This document shows, one piece after another, positions 1-9,480 of a DNA stretch of 64,000 bases. Within the stretch, counting starts at the first letter, position 1; every line of letters begins with the position of its first letter. A program made the translations under genes and the position numbers. The stretch covers positions 49,952,329 to 50,016,328 of the forward strand of contig OX352763.1 of the NCBI GenBank assembly GCA_947095585.1, in the 5' to 3' direction. The notes beneath the pieces are model-generated. The model searched no databases and had not been told where the DNA came from. It saw nothing but the letters and a program-made list of their open reading frames with translations. This stretch comes from Nephrocerus scutellatus. Its lineage: Eukaryota; Arthropoda; Insecta; Diptera; Pipunculidae.

Positions 1-174
1 GATACTGGGGAGCTTAGAGCACATCAATCAAAAGAAAATTTTCCACGTAATAACCTATTAAAAATAGGGAAAACTTCAGCGGTTAGTTTTTTTTTATTTA
101 AACCCCAACATAAAAATGCGATTTCCCAACATCGTTCAAATGGCGTATACAACAAAACAATTCTCGGGCGACGA

Positions 175-425
175 CCGGTACATACACATCAGAGGATTCA
201 CATATGCTAGATTCGACGACATCTTTAATAATCAAGACGTATCCTTCTATGAGAAGGCCAGCAATCAACATTACAAAAGCTGAAGATCGCCCTGTTTATA
301 CATCCTCTTTTATTTTTTTCATTTTTATTTTATTTTATAATATATTGTTTAAAATTAAATTGCTGTAAATATAAACATGTAGTAGATTAAGTAGTCAAAA
401 TTAAAATTAGTAGTCAAAAAATGCA
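175..425 (+). mobile_element. 5'-truncated Jockey 3' end (same family as 41818-49339)
   Basis: This stretch closely matches 48954-49185, the last codons of the Jockey ORF2 and its 3' UTR. It has the same string after CCGGTACATACACATC, the same stop context (GCTGAAGATCGCCCT) and the same T-rich then GTAGATTAAGTAGTCAAAA tail. Only the last ~35 codons of the RT-bearing ORF remain, so it is a dead 5'-truncated insertion, as is usual for target-primed reverse transcription. I could not define a target-site duplication. Bases 1-174 show nothing recognisable beyond a short T-run. Confidence 0.85.
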
Positions 426-1177
426 TATATATCTGCTTTGCTTATCAGGCAAGTCTTGTGTAAATATACTGCACAACATGTAAATGCCGGTAAAAAGCTA
501 GCAATAGCCGTCTCTGTCTAGCACCCGAAATTATCTGACTTGTTGTAGACAGCGAGCGATTGACTAGACAGAAAGACATTAAGTGTTCTTTTCGATTAAG
601 CCGTCACCATCATCAAACACACAGCAATAAAGGGGTGTCCTCAACGTAAGTAGAATTTCATTAAATTGGCTTTGGAAAAATTAATCAGTTATTTATAAAA
701 TAAAAAGACTACAGAAGTCTTGTGTAAACGAATAAAAGGAAAAATTAATAGAAATAAAAAAGAAAAAAGCAGAGGAAGAAAGATACAACAATTTTACAAA
801 TTCTCATTTGGTGAAAAAACAGGGAAAGGCAAAAGGAAAGGAAAATAACCACGGATGCTGGAGATCCGATTGGATCAAATCAGAAAAATCAGCATCGACA
901 AAGGTTAGTCGCGACTACTGCGCTGACCGAAGTGTGGCTAGGGCGGCACCAAATATCTAAGTCGATTCGCAGACCGGAGCCTCATTCCCTTTCTGCGTAA
1001 GTACCAATCTATGTATAGAAAATTCAGTAGATTAACTAGTTAGCCGAGAAACGGGCAAATTGCGTTTTGCCTCGACCGCGAACGCAACGCAAAATCGTAT
1101 TCCGTCTATTCTTTTTCTGGACGTTGTGCCGTGCCGTGCCGACGTTGTGTCGTGCATAAATGAAGCCTCAACAATAC
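426..1177. other. Unclassified non-coding sequence
   Basis: No gene is visible. The stretch contains an AATAAA-like signal (near 625) followed by GTAAGT (near 647), and a second GTAAGT near 997, so it could be an old LTR or leader with splice-donor-like motifs. No matching second copy was seen in the window. At 1120-1155 the words GACGTTGTGCCGTGCC and GACGTTGTGTCGTGC form a short imperfect direct repeat. Confidence 0.4.
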
Positions 1178-1485
1178 CTACATTAATTAAAATATCCTAT
1201 TCGTTGCATACTATTTTTTAGAAAATACAGTAAATACAATGAACGGTTTTCATATTACATTTTAAGAAACACAGTAAATTCAATTATCGATTATTTGCAC
1301 ACTTACCTTACTTACCATATCTATTCGTTTCATACTGTATTTTTAGAAATACAGTTAAATCAATTATCGATTATTCTTATACTTACCTCAATCAGATTTT
1401 TCTGCTCGTTTGCATACTATATTTCAAGAAATACAGCACACACAATAATCGATTATTTATATATCTACATTAATTTATTTTAATT
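1178..1485. repeat. Palindrome-rich tandem repeat, block a
   Basis: A+T-rich units of about 80-90 bp recur here, at 10173-10540 and at 12480-13210. Each unit reads roughly: CTATTCGTTTGCATACTGTA, then a TTTTAAGAAATACAG segment, then AATCAATTATCGATTATT, then TATACTTACCTTAATCACA. Two palindromes recur: CTGTATTT/AAATACAG around a short centre, and AATAATCGATTATT, which is exactly self-complementary. The short open frames across it are caused by the repeat and are not genes. Confidence 0.85.
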
Positions 1486-1510
1486 AAAGTATTGCCACTA
1501 GCAATACTTT
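1486..1510. repeat. Perfect 10 bp stem-loop at the end of block a
   Basis: AAAGTATTGC and GCAATACTTT form a perfect 10 bp stem around the loop CACTA, immediately after the palindromic repeat block and just before sequence of different, more GC-rich composition. A terminal hairpin after A+T-rich repeats would suit a Helitron/Helentron-type 3' end, but I see no CTRR-type terminus, so this is only a suggestion. Confidence 0.6.
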
Positions 1511-1895
1511 CATTAAATGCGGACCGCTGACGCGCCGCATTCCACACCACCAGTCGCACAAAGTTGTAACGAAGTTTTCTTCTAGGGCTGGGGTATGCTC
1601 AGCGGGTTCCAGTAAGTTCGTTACAGAAAATGTATAGACCGAGACGTTTTGATTCTACTTTAATTTGTTTTATTAGCCTTTAGTACACACGATTTTATGA
1701 TGTTTACAATGAGTATATATCAGTTTGAAATAAGTTTACAATGATTTATAATGGTTCGCAAACGTTAACTTATTCTCGCGTTATTTACGGAGTCGACGTC
1801 TCAGCATCGCAAGGTGCACTTCGTTGTGTGCTAGTCCTTCTGATACCCATAACTACCTACATGTGGAGGTACGTCACCTGCCCTATGATCCAATA
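1511..1895. other. Unclassified non-coding sequence before hairpin array 1
   Basis: No gene is visible. The segment is moderately GC-rich at its start (GCGGACCGCTGACGCGCCGC) and then A+T-rich, leading directly into the hairpin array. It may be part of the same, unidentified element as the array. Confidence 0.4.
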
Positions 1896-3063
1896 AGAAA
1901 CTTGGCTTTGCAACCCCTTACCACGGATGGGGGGAAGTTGCGAGCCGTATAGCTGACCACCTTAAACTTGGAGAGACAAAGTCCCTGCCTCCTACAAGTG
2001 AACTAAGAGAATAGTCTGCAGCCCCTAACCATGGATGTGGGGAAACTGTAGACTGTATATGAACTAGAGGATACGTAGCTGACCACTCAAACTTTGAGAG
2101 ACAAAGTCCCTGCCTCCTATAAGTGAACTAAGAAAGTAGTCTGCCACCCCTTACCACGGGTTTGGGGGAAGCTGCAGACTGTATACAAGCTTCATTACTA
2201 AATATTGATAATAACATACAACTCCTTACCACGGGTGGGGGGAAGCTGTATGTTATGTATAAGCTATTGATAATAGGTTGACAACCCCTTACCACGGGTG
2301 GGGGGAAGCTGTGCCCTATATATATATTGATTAAGATAATACCCTACAACCCCTTACCACGGGTGCGGGTAAACTGTAGGTTATGTCTAGATTCATCATC
2401 ATCATATTTGGCTCTACAACCGGGGTCCGGTCCTGGCCTCCCGCAAAAAGTCTCTCCACCGGTCCCGATTTCGAGCCGATGTCATCCAGCTTGGCATCCC
2501 TAAACTCTGGGCGTCCTGGTCTACGCCATCCTTCCAGCGTAGGCTTGGCCGGCCTCGCTGTCGTGTTCCATAAATCTATGTCTAGATTAATGGTAATTAA
2601 TTGTAGGTACAACTATCCAACCTTTGAACTGGAGAGACAAATTCCCTGCCTCCTATAAGCGAACTAAAAAACGTGGATTTGCAACCCCTTACCTCGGGTG
2701 GTGAGGAAGTTGCAAACCTTACAAAATTATGATGAAACGTAGCTGACCACAATAAACGTGGAGAGACAAAGTCCCTGCCTCCTATAAGTGAACTAAGAAC
2801 GTGGATTTGCAACCCCTTACCACGGGTGGGGGGAAGTTACAAACCGTATAAAACTAGGATAACACGTAGCTGACCAAAATAAACTTGGAGAGACAAAGTC
2901 CCTGCCTCCTATAAGTGAACTAAGAAAATAGTCTGCAGCTCCTTACCACGGGTGGGGGGAAGCTGTAGACTGTATACGAGCTTGACTAATAGATATTGAT
3001 AATAACATAAGTTATTACCCCTTACCACGGGTGGGGGGAAGCTGTGGCCTATATATAACTTAC
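1896..3063 (+). repeat. Hairpin array 1: ~10 serial stem-loops with a conserved core
   Basis: About ten stem-loops lie at 1904-1946, 2013-2054, 2138-2180, 2211-2256, 2274-2318, 2339-2384, 2675-2718, 2803-2845, 2930-2971 and 3008-3062. The core reads CCCCTTACC-ACG-GGTGGGGGG: a nine-base inner arm using two T.G pairs, a three-base loop, then an unpaired AAG. The outer arm differs between copies but still pairs: AGTCTGCAG/CTGTAGACT, ATAACATACA/TGTATGTTAT, GGATTTGCAA/TTGCAAACC. Six copies carry a ~60 bp spacer with GAGAGACAAAGTCCCTGCCT, giving ~125-130 bp units; four are spacer-less ~65-80 bp units. The order is three long then three short units, then three long then one short. T.G pairs work only in plus-strand RNA. 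No known family is recognised. Confidence 0.85.
2394..2577 (-). mobile_element. RTE-clade 3' fragment with 11 bp target duplication
   Basis: On the minus strand this encodes a tail with WRRPGRPEFRDAKLDDIG, which resembles the C-terminus of RTE-clade ORFs (RGRP..RW.DQV..D....G). It ends in an ATGATGATGATG simple-repeat tail, as expected for an RTE 3' end. ATGTCTAGATT occurs directly on both sides (2383-2393 and 2578-2588) and is read as the target-site duplication. The insertion is heavily 5'-truncated and lies between hairpins six and seven of array 1, so it is younger than the array. Confidence 0.75.
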
Positions 3064-3735
3064 GAAATAATAGCTAAGATAACTAAGTTAACTATGATAA
3101 CTAACCTTACCCACGATGTGCACACTGCGACGGTTCACGCTCGACTCCCTGCTGGTCGATTAGCCGACTTCTTTTATACCCAACTTAACGGTATATATGG
3201 TCCAGCATGGGTGTCGTACCTCTTCTGTGCGTTGACGTATGCTGAACCCAATCGTATGTATACATAATTATATTTAACAATTCTAATAATACTTTTGTTG
3301 TTGTAAATACTTATTTCTAATAATAACGTATTTCATACGTATATTTGTGTCTTATTATTTTCCATGTATTTTTTTGTTGTTATTACTTTTGTTATGCTTT
3401 GTAACTCGGTGGCATTCACTCGTGTAAATATGTAATTTACACTGTGTGTTGCCATGAATATTTCTATTCAATTACCGGTGCAGTGCTGTTGGAGCAAAAC
3501 CCGTTACAATTTTTTAAACCTACAGGGTGCTTATAAAAAAATAAAAACGAAATAATTAAAATAATGATTATTTTATATATATTTTATTTTTTTTATGTTT
3601 TTTTTAAATATTATTTATTTTTGTATTTTCAAACCCTGGTCCCGCTGAGCTGGTTTCTGCTATAGGGGGGATTTTGGAAGGCGTCCAAAATCGTCCGTAA
3701 AAAGTTGCAGCACATTCCGTCTACATACGATTCAT
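3064..3735. other. Unclassified A+T-rich sequence between hairpin array 1 and BEL-A
   Basis: There is no coding capacity that I trust. 3240-3640 is very A+T-rich. A short GC island near 3640-3700 contains TATAGGGGGGATTTTGG, a purine-rich run that could be an old polypurine tract, but no LTR pair supports it. The left breakpoint of the BEL-A-related sequence is near 3735. Confidence 0.35.
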
Positions 3736-4105
3736 ATTGCAATCAATTTGTTGCCTGCCGAATGGTAACCACAACACATATTATCATCTCTCTGACGACG
3801 CACACTGCGACGTTCACTGCTTGTGCGGCTCATCGTCCTCCACTCATCGACTGGGCACTGTGTGCGTACACCCGATACCTCGCTCCGTTGCGATGTAGAC
3901 GGATGGCCTATTTGCTAAACCAAATAAATATACAGCAACGATGAGCAGCAGCAACATTGTTAACTCTGCGTACATCAGAATGTCTTATCTACAGCGAATA
4001 ATTATCGCAGTTGCCGGCGTAGGCACTTTTCTCATCGTATACAGCTGGATAGCCAAGGCATGGGCATGGTATTAGCTAGTCGACGCTCTACACATTTGGA
4101 ATGTG
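3736..4105 (+). repeat. BEL-A-associated module X, copy 1
   Basis: About 370 bp starting TTTGTTGCCTGCCGAATG is nearly identical to 9495-9870. Both copies sit beside BEL-A gag sequence. Here the module runs straight into the gag zinc-knuckle segment; in the second copy it follows the N-terminal gag and precedes the 3' end. It contains AATAAATATA and a small reading frame for a membrane-spanning peptide. It could be an old insertion into gag, a solo LTR or a captured transcript; clean ends were not found. Confidence 0.75.
3941..4075 (+). CDS. Small ORF: 44-residue putative single-pass membrane peptide (copy 1)
   Basis: The frame starts at ATG 3941 and ends at TAG 4073-4075. After a polar start (MSSSNIVNSAYIRM) it has one strongly hydrophobic stretch, IIIAVAGVGTFLIVYSWIA, long enough for one transmembrane helix, then a Lys/Trp-rich end (AKAWAWY). 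Copy 2 at 9732-9860 keeps the same frame and reads past this stop to add twelve residues. I do not recognise the peptide. Preservation of frame and hydrophobicity in both copies is suggestive, but the copies may be too young for this to mean selection. Confidence 0.35.
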   Translation: MSSSNIVNSAYIRMSYLQRIIIAVAGVGTFLIVYSWIAKAWAWY

Positions 4106-4500
4106 TGAAGTCGCAGCACTGTTTGCAGCCAGGACACAACGCTACCGGATGCCCATCCGAAAGTTCCTGCCGGCACTGCAACGGAAGACACCACTCGCTT
4201 ATCTGCAGGAGGAAGGCGGCAGCCCGCCGAGAAGCAGAACGTCACCCAGCCCGATAAGAAGCACAACGCCAACCAGCCCCACAAGGAGCGGAACCTCAGC
4301 CAGACCAACCAGAAGCAGAACGCGCACAGTCCCCGCCTGGTCGATATGTGTTCACCAAGGGACGTTGGGAGTTTATTCCGGACCAGGGTCCCTCAACTAT
4401 GGATTGACTCACTCAAGCGAACACTACAGTACTGCTAGCTACGGCGCTCGGCTACGCGTACGGCGCAAACTCGGAGTCCCAGCTGGATCGAGCCCTCTGC
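4060..4500 (+). pseudogene. gag: BEL-A gag C-terminal zinc-knuckle region
   Basis: The frame from about 4080 encodes a Cys/His-rich segment (CLQPGHNATGC, then CRHCNGRHHSLIC), the knuckle pair found at the end of BEL/Pao gag proteins just before the aspartic protease. It probably binds element RNA. A Ser/Thr/Pro/Arg-rich linker in a shifted frame follows (roughly 4250-4480), so a frameshift lies between gag and protease. The N-terminal gag is missing here; module X takes its place. Confidence 0.75.
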
Positions 4501-5630
4501 GATCCTGGATCGCAGGTAAGTTTAATTACAACCAAACTAACCAAGCAACTTCGTCTTCCCAGAAGCCGATTGGATGTAGCCGTGCAAGGCATCGGTATTT
4601 CCCGACCCACTATGGCTCAAGGCCAAGTGACGCTGTCACTTCTGTCGACGCGATCTGAGTTCGTGCTCAGCATGAAGGCCGTAGTGATACCCATGATCAC
4701 TTCGACGCTCCCCGCAGCACATGTGGATGCAACACAGTGGCATCATCTGGTTGGCCTACCACTAGCAGACAGCCATCTGGGCACTCCTGGGCCCATCGAC
4801 ATCTTGCTGGGTGCTGATGTCTGGGGTCTCTTGGTGCAGGACGAGGTCATTCATGGAAGACCACACGAGCCCCACGCCCAAAGCACACACCTTGGTTGGG
4901 TTGTCTTCGGTCCAGCTGCCCTGGTGCAAGCTGCACCACCTATCCGATCGCTCCACAGCCAGGTGACGGAAGAGTCGCCTTTGAAGCCCACTCTGGAACA
5001 CACTCTGGATGAGCTCGTTCGGAACTTCTGGAAGGTCGAGGAGGTACCCACAGATGAATCAAGAGAGGACGAGTGCAGCCGGCACTACTCCCAGACGCAC
5101 TCCCGCACATCGGAAGGCAGATACATGGTCCAAATCCCCTTCCGACACGACGCACCAGCACTAGGTGCCTCCTACCGAGCTGCACTGCGACAATTCTACT
5201 GTCTGGAGCGAGGTCTCCAAAACAACCCAGATCTCAGAGAGAAGTACATCGCCTTCATGTGCGAATATGAAGAGCTTGGACACATGGAACGTGCTGGTCA
5301 ACATGGCGACCACCCCCATTGTTACTACATTCCACACCATGCGGTAACGAGCAATTTCCGTGTGGTCTTCAACGCATCAGCACAGACCACTACTAGAGTC
5401 TCACTCAATGACGTCCAGCTGGTGGGTCCTACCATCCAAGATTCACTAATCAACATCATCCTGTGGTTCCGGCGCTACATGGTTGCGCTGACCGCTGACG
5501 TAGAGAAGATGTTCCGCCAGGTCCTGGTGGCGCATAAACATCGAGACTACCGACGGATTCTCTGGCGAGAATCACCGTCAGACGAGCTGACAGTCTTCCG
5601 CTTGACGACGGTTACCTACGGTATGGCATC
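4486..5630 (+). pseudogene. pol: BEL-A pol: aspartic protease and N-terminal half of reverse transcriptase
   Basis: The protease starts near 4490 with ALCDPGSQVSLIT, matching the BEL/Pao catalytic loop (L-D-x-G-S-Q), followed by GIGIS and, about 90 residues on, the family motif DILLGADVWGLL. The RT N-terminus follows: RVVFNAS (near 5357), TADVEKMFRQV with the first catalytic Asp (near 5493), RRILWR and TVTYGMAS (near 5610). The frame is open for 388 codons (4570-5736), but its end is foreign, because RT is interrupted exactly at TACGGTATGGCATC (5617-5630). Confidence 0.88.
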
Positions 5631-6094
5631 ATTGTGGTCCCTTTTCCATTCGAGTTGGAACCAAACGATCACGCACCACGATCAAAAGTTACATGGCGAT
5701 CTTCGTTTGCATGGCCACGAAGGCTGTGCACATTGAGGTAATTGAGGACCTCTCATCACAGGCATTCATGGATGCTTTTACCCTATTCAGCTGCAGGCGT
5801 GGACCCTGTCCCGATCTCTACAGCGACAATGGTACCTTCGTTGGTGCGAACCGATACCTCAAAGAGGACTTAGCAGCCTTTGAGTCCCATCACAATCAAC
5901 AGGCCCTGGCACATGCAGGGACGAGATGGCACTTCATCACTCCTGCGGCTCCTCATCAAGGTGGATTATGGATTATGGAGTCGGCTGCACAACAATTGTC
6001 AAATCTTCAGAATTCGTTCGACAGACCTAAACCCGACGTCGAGTAGCAGCGCGAAAACACATAGTGTAGTAAAATTGTAAATTAGTAATTATAG
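5631..6094 (+). mobile_element. 464 bp self-derived insertion in BEL-A RT
   Basis: These bases are nearly identical to 7750-8213 of the same element: integrase core from the first catalytic Asp region, through SDNGTFVGA and GGLW, into the first ~100 bp of the LTR. TACGGTATGGCATC is present on both sides (5617-5630 and 6095-6108), a 14 bp duplication. The insert begins inside integrase and ends inside the LTR at TAATTATAG, possibly the transcript 3' end. It looks like a 5'-truncated retrocopy of a BEL-A transcript inserted in trans, rather than an integrase product, although there is no poly(A). Confidence 0.85.
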
Positions 6095-6792
6095 TACGGT
6101 ATGGCATCCAGTCCATACACTTCTGTGCGATCCATGATGCAGTGCGCACAGGACAATCAACAGCTGATCCCAGATACAGAACGCGCCCGAGCGGCCCGAG
6201 ACACGATTGAGAAGGCCTTTTATGTGGACGACCTCCTCACCAGCTGCAACAGCATTTCCGAAGAAGTCGGCCTGGCTGTCGATGTCAACACTGTCCTCAT
6301 GGCGGGACACTTCAAATTGCGCAAATGGAACTCCAAATCGCACAGGTAATTTCCATGGTGACTAACTAGACTTCCTCTTCTCCCTCTTCCACAGAGCTTG
6401 TCATAGAATGCCCAACGGCAACGGTACTTGGCTTGCGTTGGGACCCAGCTGCTGACGAGCTCTTCTTCTTGGTGGAAATGAAACCGCTGGGACCCTCCCC
6501 TACGAAAAGGCGGATTCTGAGTGAGGTGGCGAGACTGTTCGATCCTATTGGGCTCCTTGCGCCGGTCATCATTACAGGAAAGATGTTCATCCAAACGCTG
6601 TGGTCAGCAGGCATCACTTGGGATGCCCCACTTCCCCCAGAGCTGATCAACACCCGGGCATCATTCCGCAACGGGCTGCAGGCCCTCAACCAAGTCAAGA
6701 TACCTCGATGGCTTGGTATGCATAGTCAGCATGTGACCACAATTCATGGGTTTTGCGATGCCAGCTCACGAGCATATGCAGCTGTCATCTAA
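6095..6792 (+). pseudogene. pol: BEL-A pol: C-terminal half of reverse transcriptase
   Basis: RT resumes after the insertion with YGMASSPYTSVRSMMQCA, then KAFYVDDLLTSC (near 6217), which holds the YVDD active-site Asp pair, then FKLRKWNS. A frameshift lies near 6350-6420. It continues with DPIGLLAPVIITGKMFIQ, a highly characteristic BEL/Pao connection-domain motif, and reaches the RNase H start GFCDASSRAYAAVI before a stop at 6790. Confidence 0.88.
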
Positions 6793-7281
6793 CTGAAGAC
6801 ATCAGATGCCAATGACCTGTCCCAGGTTGCACTAATGACCGCCCGGACTAAGGTGGCTCCACAAAACCGAGTGCGACAGATCCAGGAGTTGACGTCCCCA
6901 GCACGTTGGCATCACGTCCGATCTGCGCAGAATCCAGCTGATTGCGCTAGCCGAGGTCTTGATGCATCAGAACACCTTCAACACTCGCTGTGGTGGCAAG
7001 GGCCGAGTTGGCTGGCAAGCGGACCGCTTCCCGTCGGCCCACCCGGGAGGCTGCACGCCGAGGACATGGCCCAAGTGGCAGAAGAACTTAAGCCTTGCTT
7101 CTTCTCTGGCATGGTCATCACCCAGTTGGAACTGACAACACGACGTCGAGATGGAGTCATCATCCCGTTGACCGAGCGGTTCAGCAACCTACACCAGTTG
7201 CTTCGTACCGTTGCCTATATGCTCCATTGGCGGAGCACTTATCGTCACCTACTGAAGCGATCAGTCGTCGGAGCGAATTAG
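6793..7281 (+). pseudogene. pol: BEL-A pol: RNase H remnant with internal deletion
   Basis: The segment TARTKVAPQ is followed at once by NRVRQIQELTSPARWHHV and NPADCASRGL, then LWWQGPSWL. In BEL/Pao elements about 90 residues with the RNase H catalytic Glu/Asp residues normally separate the first two motifs, so the catalytic core is deleted. The end of the frame (RYL..RSVVGAN) leads into the integrase N-terminus. Confidence 0.8.
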
Positions 7282-8113
7282 CTCAACCACGCCTTGGAGC
7301 GACTGATCATCATAGAGCAAGCTGCCGCTTTCTATCAAGAGGTGCACCAGTTGCGCAACCGTGCACCGCCGTCAAGTAAAAGCCCGTTACTCTCCCTCAA
7401 CCCATACTTGGATACTCGAGGCGTCCTACGAGGCGGAGGTGGACTCACCTACGCTTCCCTACCGGATGAGCAAAGGCATCCCATTGTCTTGCCGAAATCT
7501 GGCGCCCTGGTTTTGCTACTGGTTCGCCAGGCACATGACGTCACCGTACACGGCGGCGTTCAACTGATGCTGTAGACGTTGCGGCAGAAGTATTAGATAC
7601 TCCATGGTCGACAAGCTGTGCGGACTTTGCTGCAGAAATGCGTCATCTGCAGATGACACCGCGGAGCGGTCATCAAGCAACAAATGACTTCGCTACCCAG
7701 CCCACGAGTTAATTCAGCTCGTCCGTTCCTGGCCTCACGGGTCGACTACTGTGGTCCCTTTTCCATTCGAGTTGGAACCAAACGATCACGCACCACGATC
7801 AAAAGTTACATGGCGATCTTCGTTTGCATGGCCACGAAGGCTGTGCACATTGAGGTAATTGAGGACCTCTCATCACAGGCTTTCATGGATGCTTTTACCC
7901 TATTCAGCTGCAGGCGTGGACCCTGTCCTGATCTCTACAGCGACAATGGTACCTTCGTTGGTGCGAACCGATACCTCAAAGAGGACTTAGCAGCCTATGA
8001 GTCCCATCACAATCAACAGGCACTGGCACATGCAGGGACGAGATGGCACTTCATCACTCCTGCGGCTCCTCATCAAGGTGGATTATGGATTATGGAGTCG
8101 GCTGCACAACAAT
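7282..8113 (+). pseudogene. pol: BEL-A integrase, truncated at GGLW and joined to the LTR
   Basis: The N-terminal part reads LSLNPYLDTRGVLRGGGG and HPIVLPK...HDVTVHGGVQ, with the zinc-binding H-H/C-C region broken by a stop near 7573. The core has VDYCGPF (first Asp), YMAIFVCMATKAVHIE and LYSDNGTFVGA (second Asp). The third catalytic residue is lost: PHQGGLW runs at 8090 into a short tail and the LTR at 8114, where the Glu should follow GGLW. The C-terminal domain is therefore deleted. Confidence 0.85.
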
Positions 8114-8334
8114 TGTCAGTTCTTCAGAATTCGTTCTACAGACCTAAACCCAACGTCGAGTAGCAGCGCGAAAACACATAATGTAGTAAAATTGTAAATT
8201 AGTAATTATAGTAATAAGAAATCGTTAGCCTATTTTAAGGTACATTCTGGCCAAAATAAATTAAACTTAAATCAACCGTTTTGTGTTCTAATTTTTGACC
8301 ACCCCCTGACTTTTGGAAGTTTGAATCCCCGACA
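8114..8334 (+). repeat. BEL-A LTR (shared by upstream and downstream elements)
   Basis: A 221 bp repeat begins TGTCAGTTCTTCAG and ends AATCCCCGACA, so it has TG...CA ends. It is nearly identical to 9954-10172. The sequence after it, TTTTGGTGCCTCCTGTGAGG, has the position of a primer-binding site, so this LTR serves as the 5' LTR of the gag-bearing unit (8335-9953) and as the 3' LTR of the pol remnant before it. A partial copy also ends the self-insertion at 5996-6094. Confidence 0.88.
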
Positions 8335-8352
8335 TTTTGGTGCCTCCTGTGA
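8335..8352 (+). promoter_or_regulatory. Candidate primer-binding site of BEL-A
   Basis: TTTTGGTGCCTCCTGTGA follows the LTR directly, where reverse transcription of an LTR element is primed by a host tRNA. I have not matched it to a particular tRNA. Confidence 0.5.
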
Positions 8353-8664
8353 GGAATTAAATTAAATACAGTCTAATTGGTGCTTGTGTGGACACGCTGG
8401 TCCAACGATGTAAAATTCGTGATTTAAATGTGTTTTGTAGACACGCTTGTCCAACGGTTTCGCTCTATTGAAAGGTTTAATTTGTGCGTTGTGGACACGC
8501 TTGTCCCACGGTTCGTTACTCGGGATATGGGCGCATGCGGCCACAACTGCAACGCTCATTGCCTTCGCGTTTTGGTCGATAGCCCTTGGCCTTCTGCTTG
8601 GGTTACTATGAACCGGGTTCACCAGCCTATTCCTACTTGTTCAGTAAAGTGATCGATATTCGAC
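8353..8664. repeat. BEL-A leader with direct repeats
   Basis: This is the untranslated leader before gag. It holds four diverged direct repeats built on TGTGGACACGCTNGTCCAACG (near 8387, 8432 and 8486), about 45-55 bp apart. In each, GGACACGCTGGTCC-like arms can fold back. No ORF is credible here. Confidence 0.6.
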
Positions 8665-9480
8665 ATGGCCGATTTGAATCGACGCACTTCAGCATGCACC
8701 GCCATTAAGCGGGTGCACGACCGCATCGTCAGCATGGACGTGACGGATTTGGATGAGGTCCAAATCCGCTTAGAACAGTGTGCGATCGAAGCACACTATG
8801 CACGCTTCCTGGTGGCACACACGGCATTGGTGAGCGATGCCACACCGGAGGGCCTTCAGGCCCACGATGATCTGCTGGCAGTCGTGAACGAGCAGTTTAA
8901 CAACACTTTGGTGGTCTTGGGCAGACGCCAAAACGCCCTTCAAAATCTGGCGAAAGTCGCGCCGGCTTCTCTACCACAGCATCACAGCTCAACCACGCCA
9001 AAGGTGGAGATGAAACTGGAGTCGGTGCAAATACCGACCTTCGATGGCCATCTGCATAATTGTCTGGCATTCAAAGATGCATTCGTGAATCTAGTGCACC
9101 ACACGGAGCTGGCGCCAGCTTATAAACTACAGAAGCTTCGTGCCGCGGTCCTGCCTGGCAGCGTAGGCCTGGTCGGCAACATCTACTCCGTCGGCTACGA
9201 AGAGCTCTGGAGTGAGCTTAAAGAGAGGTTCGACAACCCACGCCTGTTGTGCGAGACCCACGTTTCTCGGCTCCTTAATCTGCAGGCAGCCCAGGACGAA
9301 TGCTCAAGTGCCCTGCTCCGGATCGTAGACACCGTGCAAGAGTCACTCCGTGCACTACGAGTGATGCGACAACCAGTGTCCAGTTGGGACGCTTTAACGG
9401 TCCCGATTGTTGTGTCCCGTTTGCCAAAGGTGACCCAGCAAGGTTGGTGCATGCATTGCCCAGCCAAACAGATTCCTACC
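8665..9480 (+). pseudogene. gag: BEL-A gag, N-terminal region (DUF1759-like)
   Basis: The frame opens at ATG 8665 (MADLNRRTSACTAIKRVHDR), preceded by CGATATTCGAC. About 110 helical residues are followed by VQIPTFDGHLHNCLAFKDAF and KLQKLRAAVLPGSVG...YEELWSELKERFDNP, the signature of the BEL/Pao capsid-like domain (IPKFDG....W..F.D.F; L..RFG). It forms the particle that packages element RNA. Around 9440-9490 the gag match ends and module X begins in the same frame, so the open frame to 9753 is a fusion, not native gag. Confidence 0.85.

Noticed and set aside
647..1003. Two GTAAGT words as real splice donors of a host gene
   Set aside because: No exon-like open frame or acceptor context was found nearby, and such hexamers are expected by chance.
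2331..2658. Overlapping open frames on both strands
   Set aside because: They arise from the RTE fragment and the GC-rich hairpin cores; only the minus-strand C-terminal tail resembles a protein.
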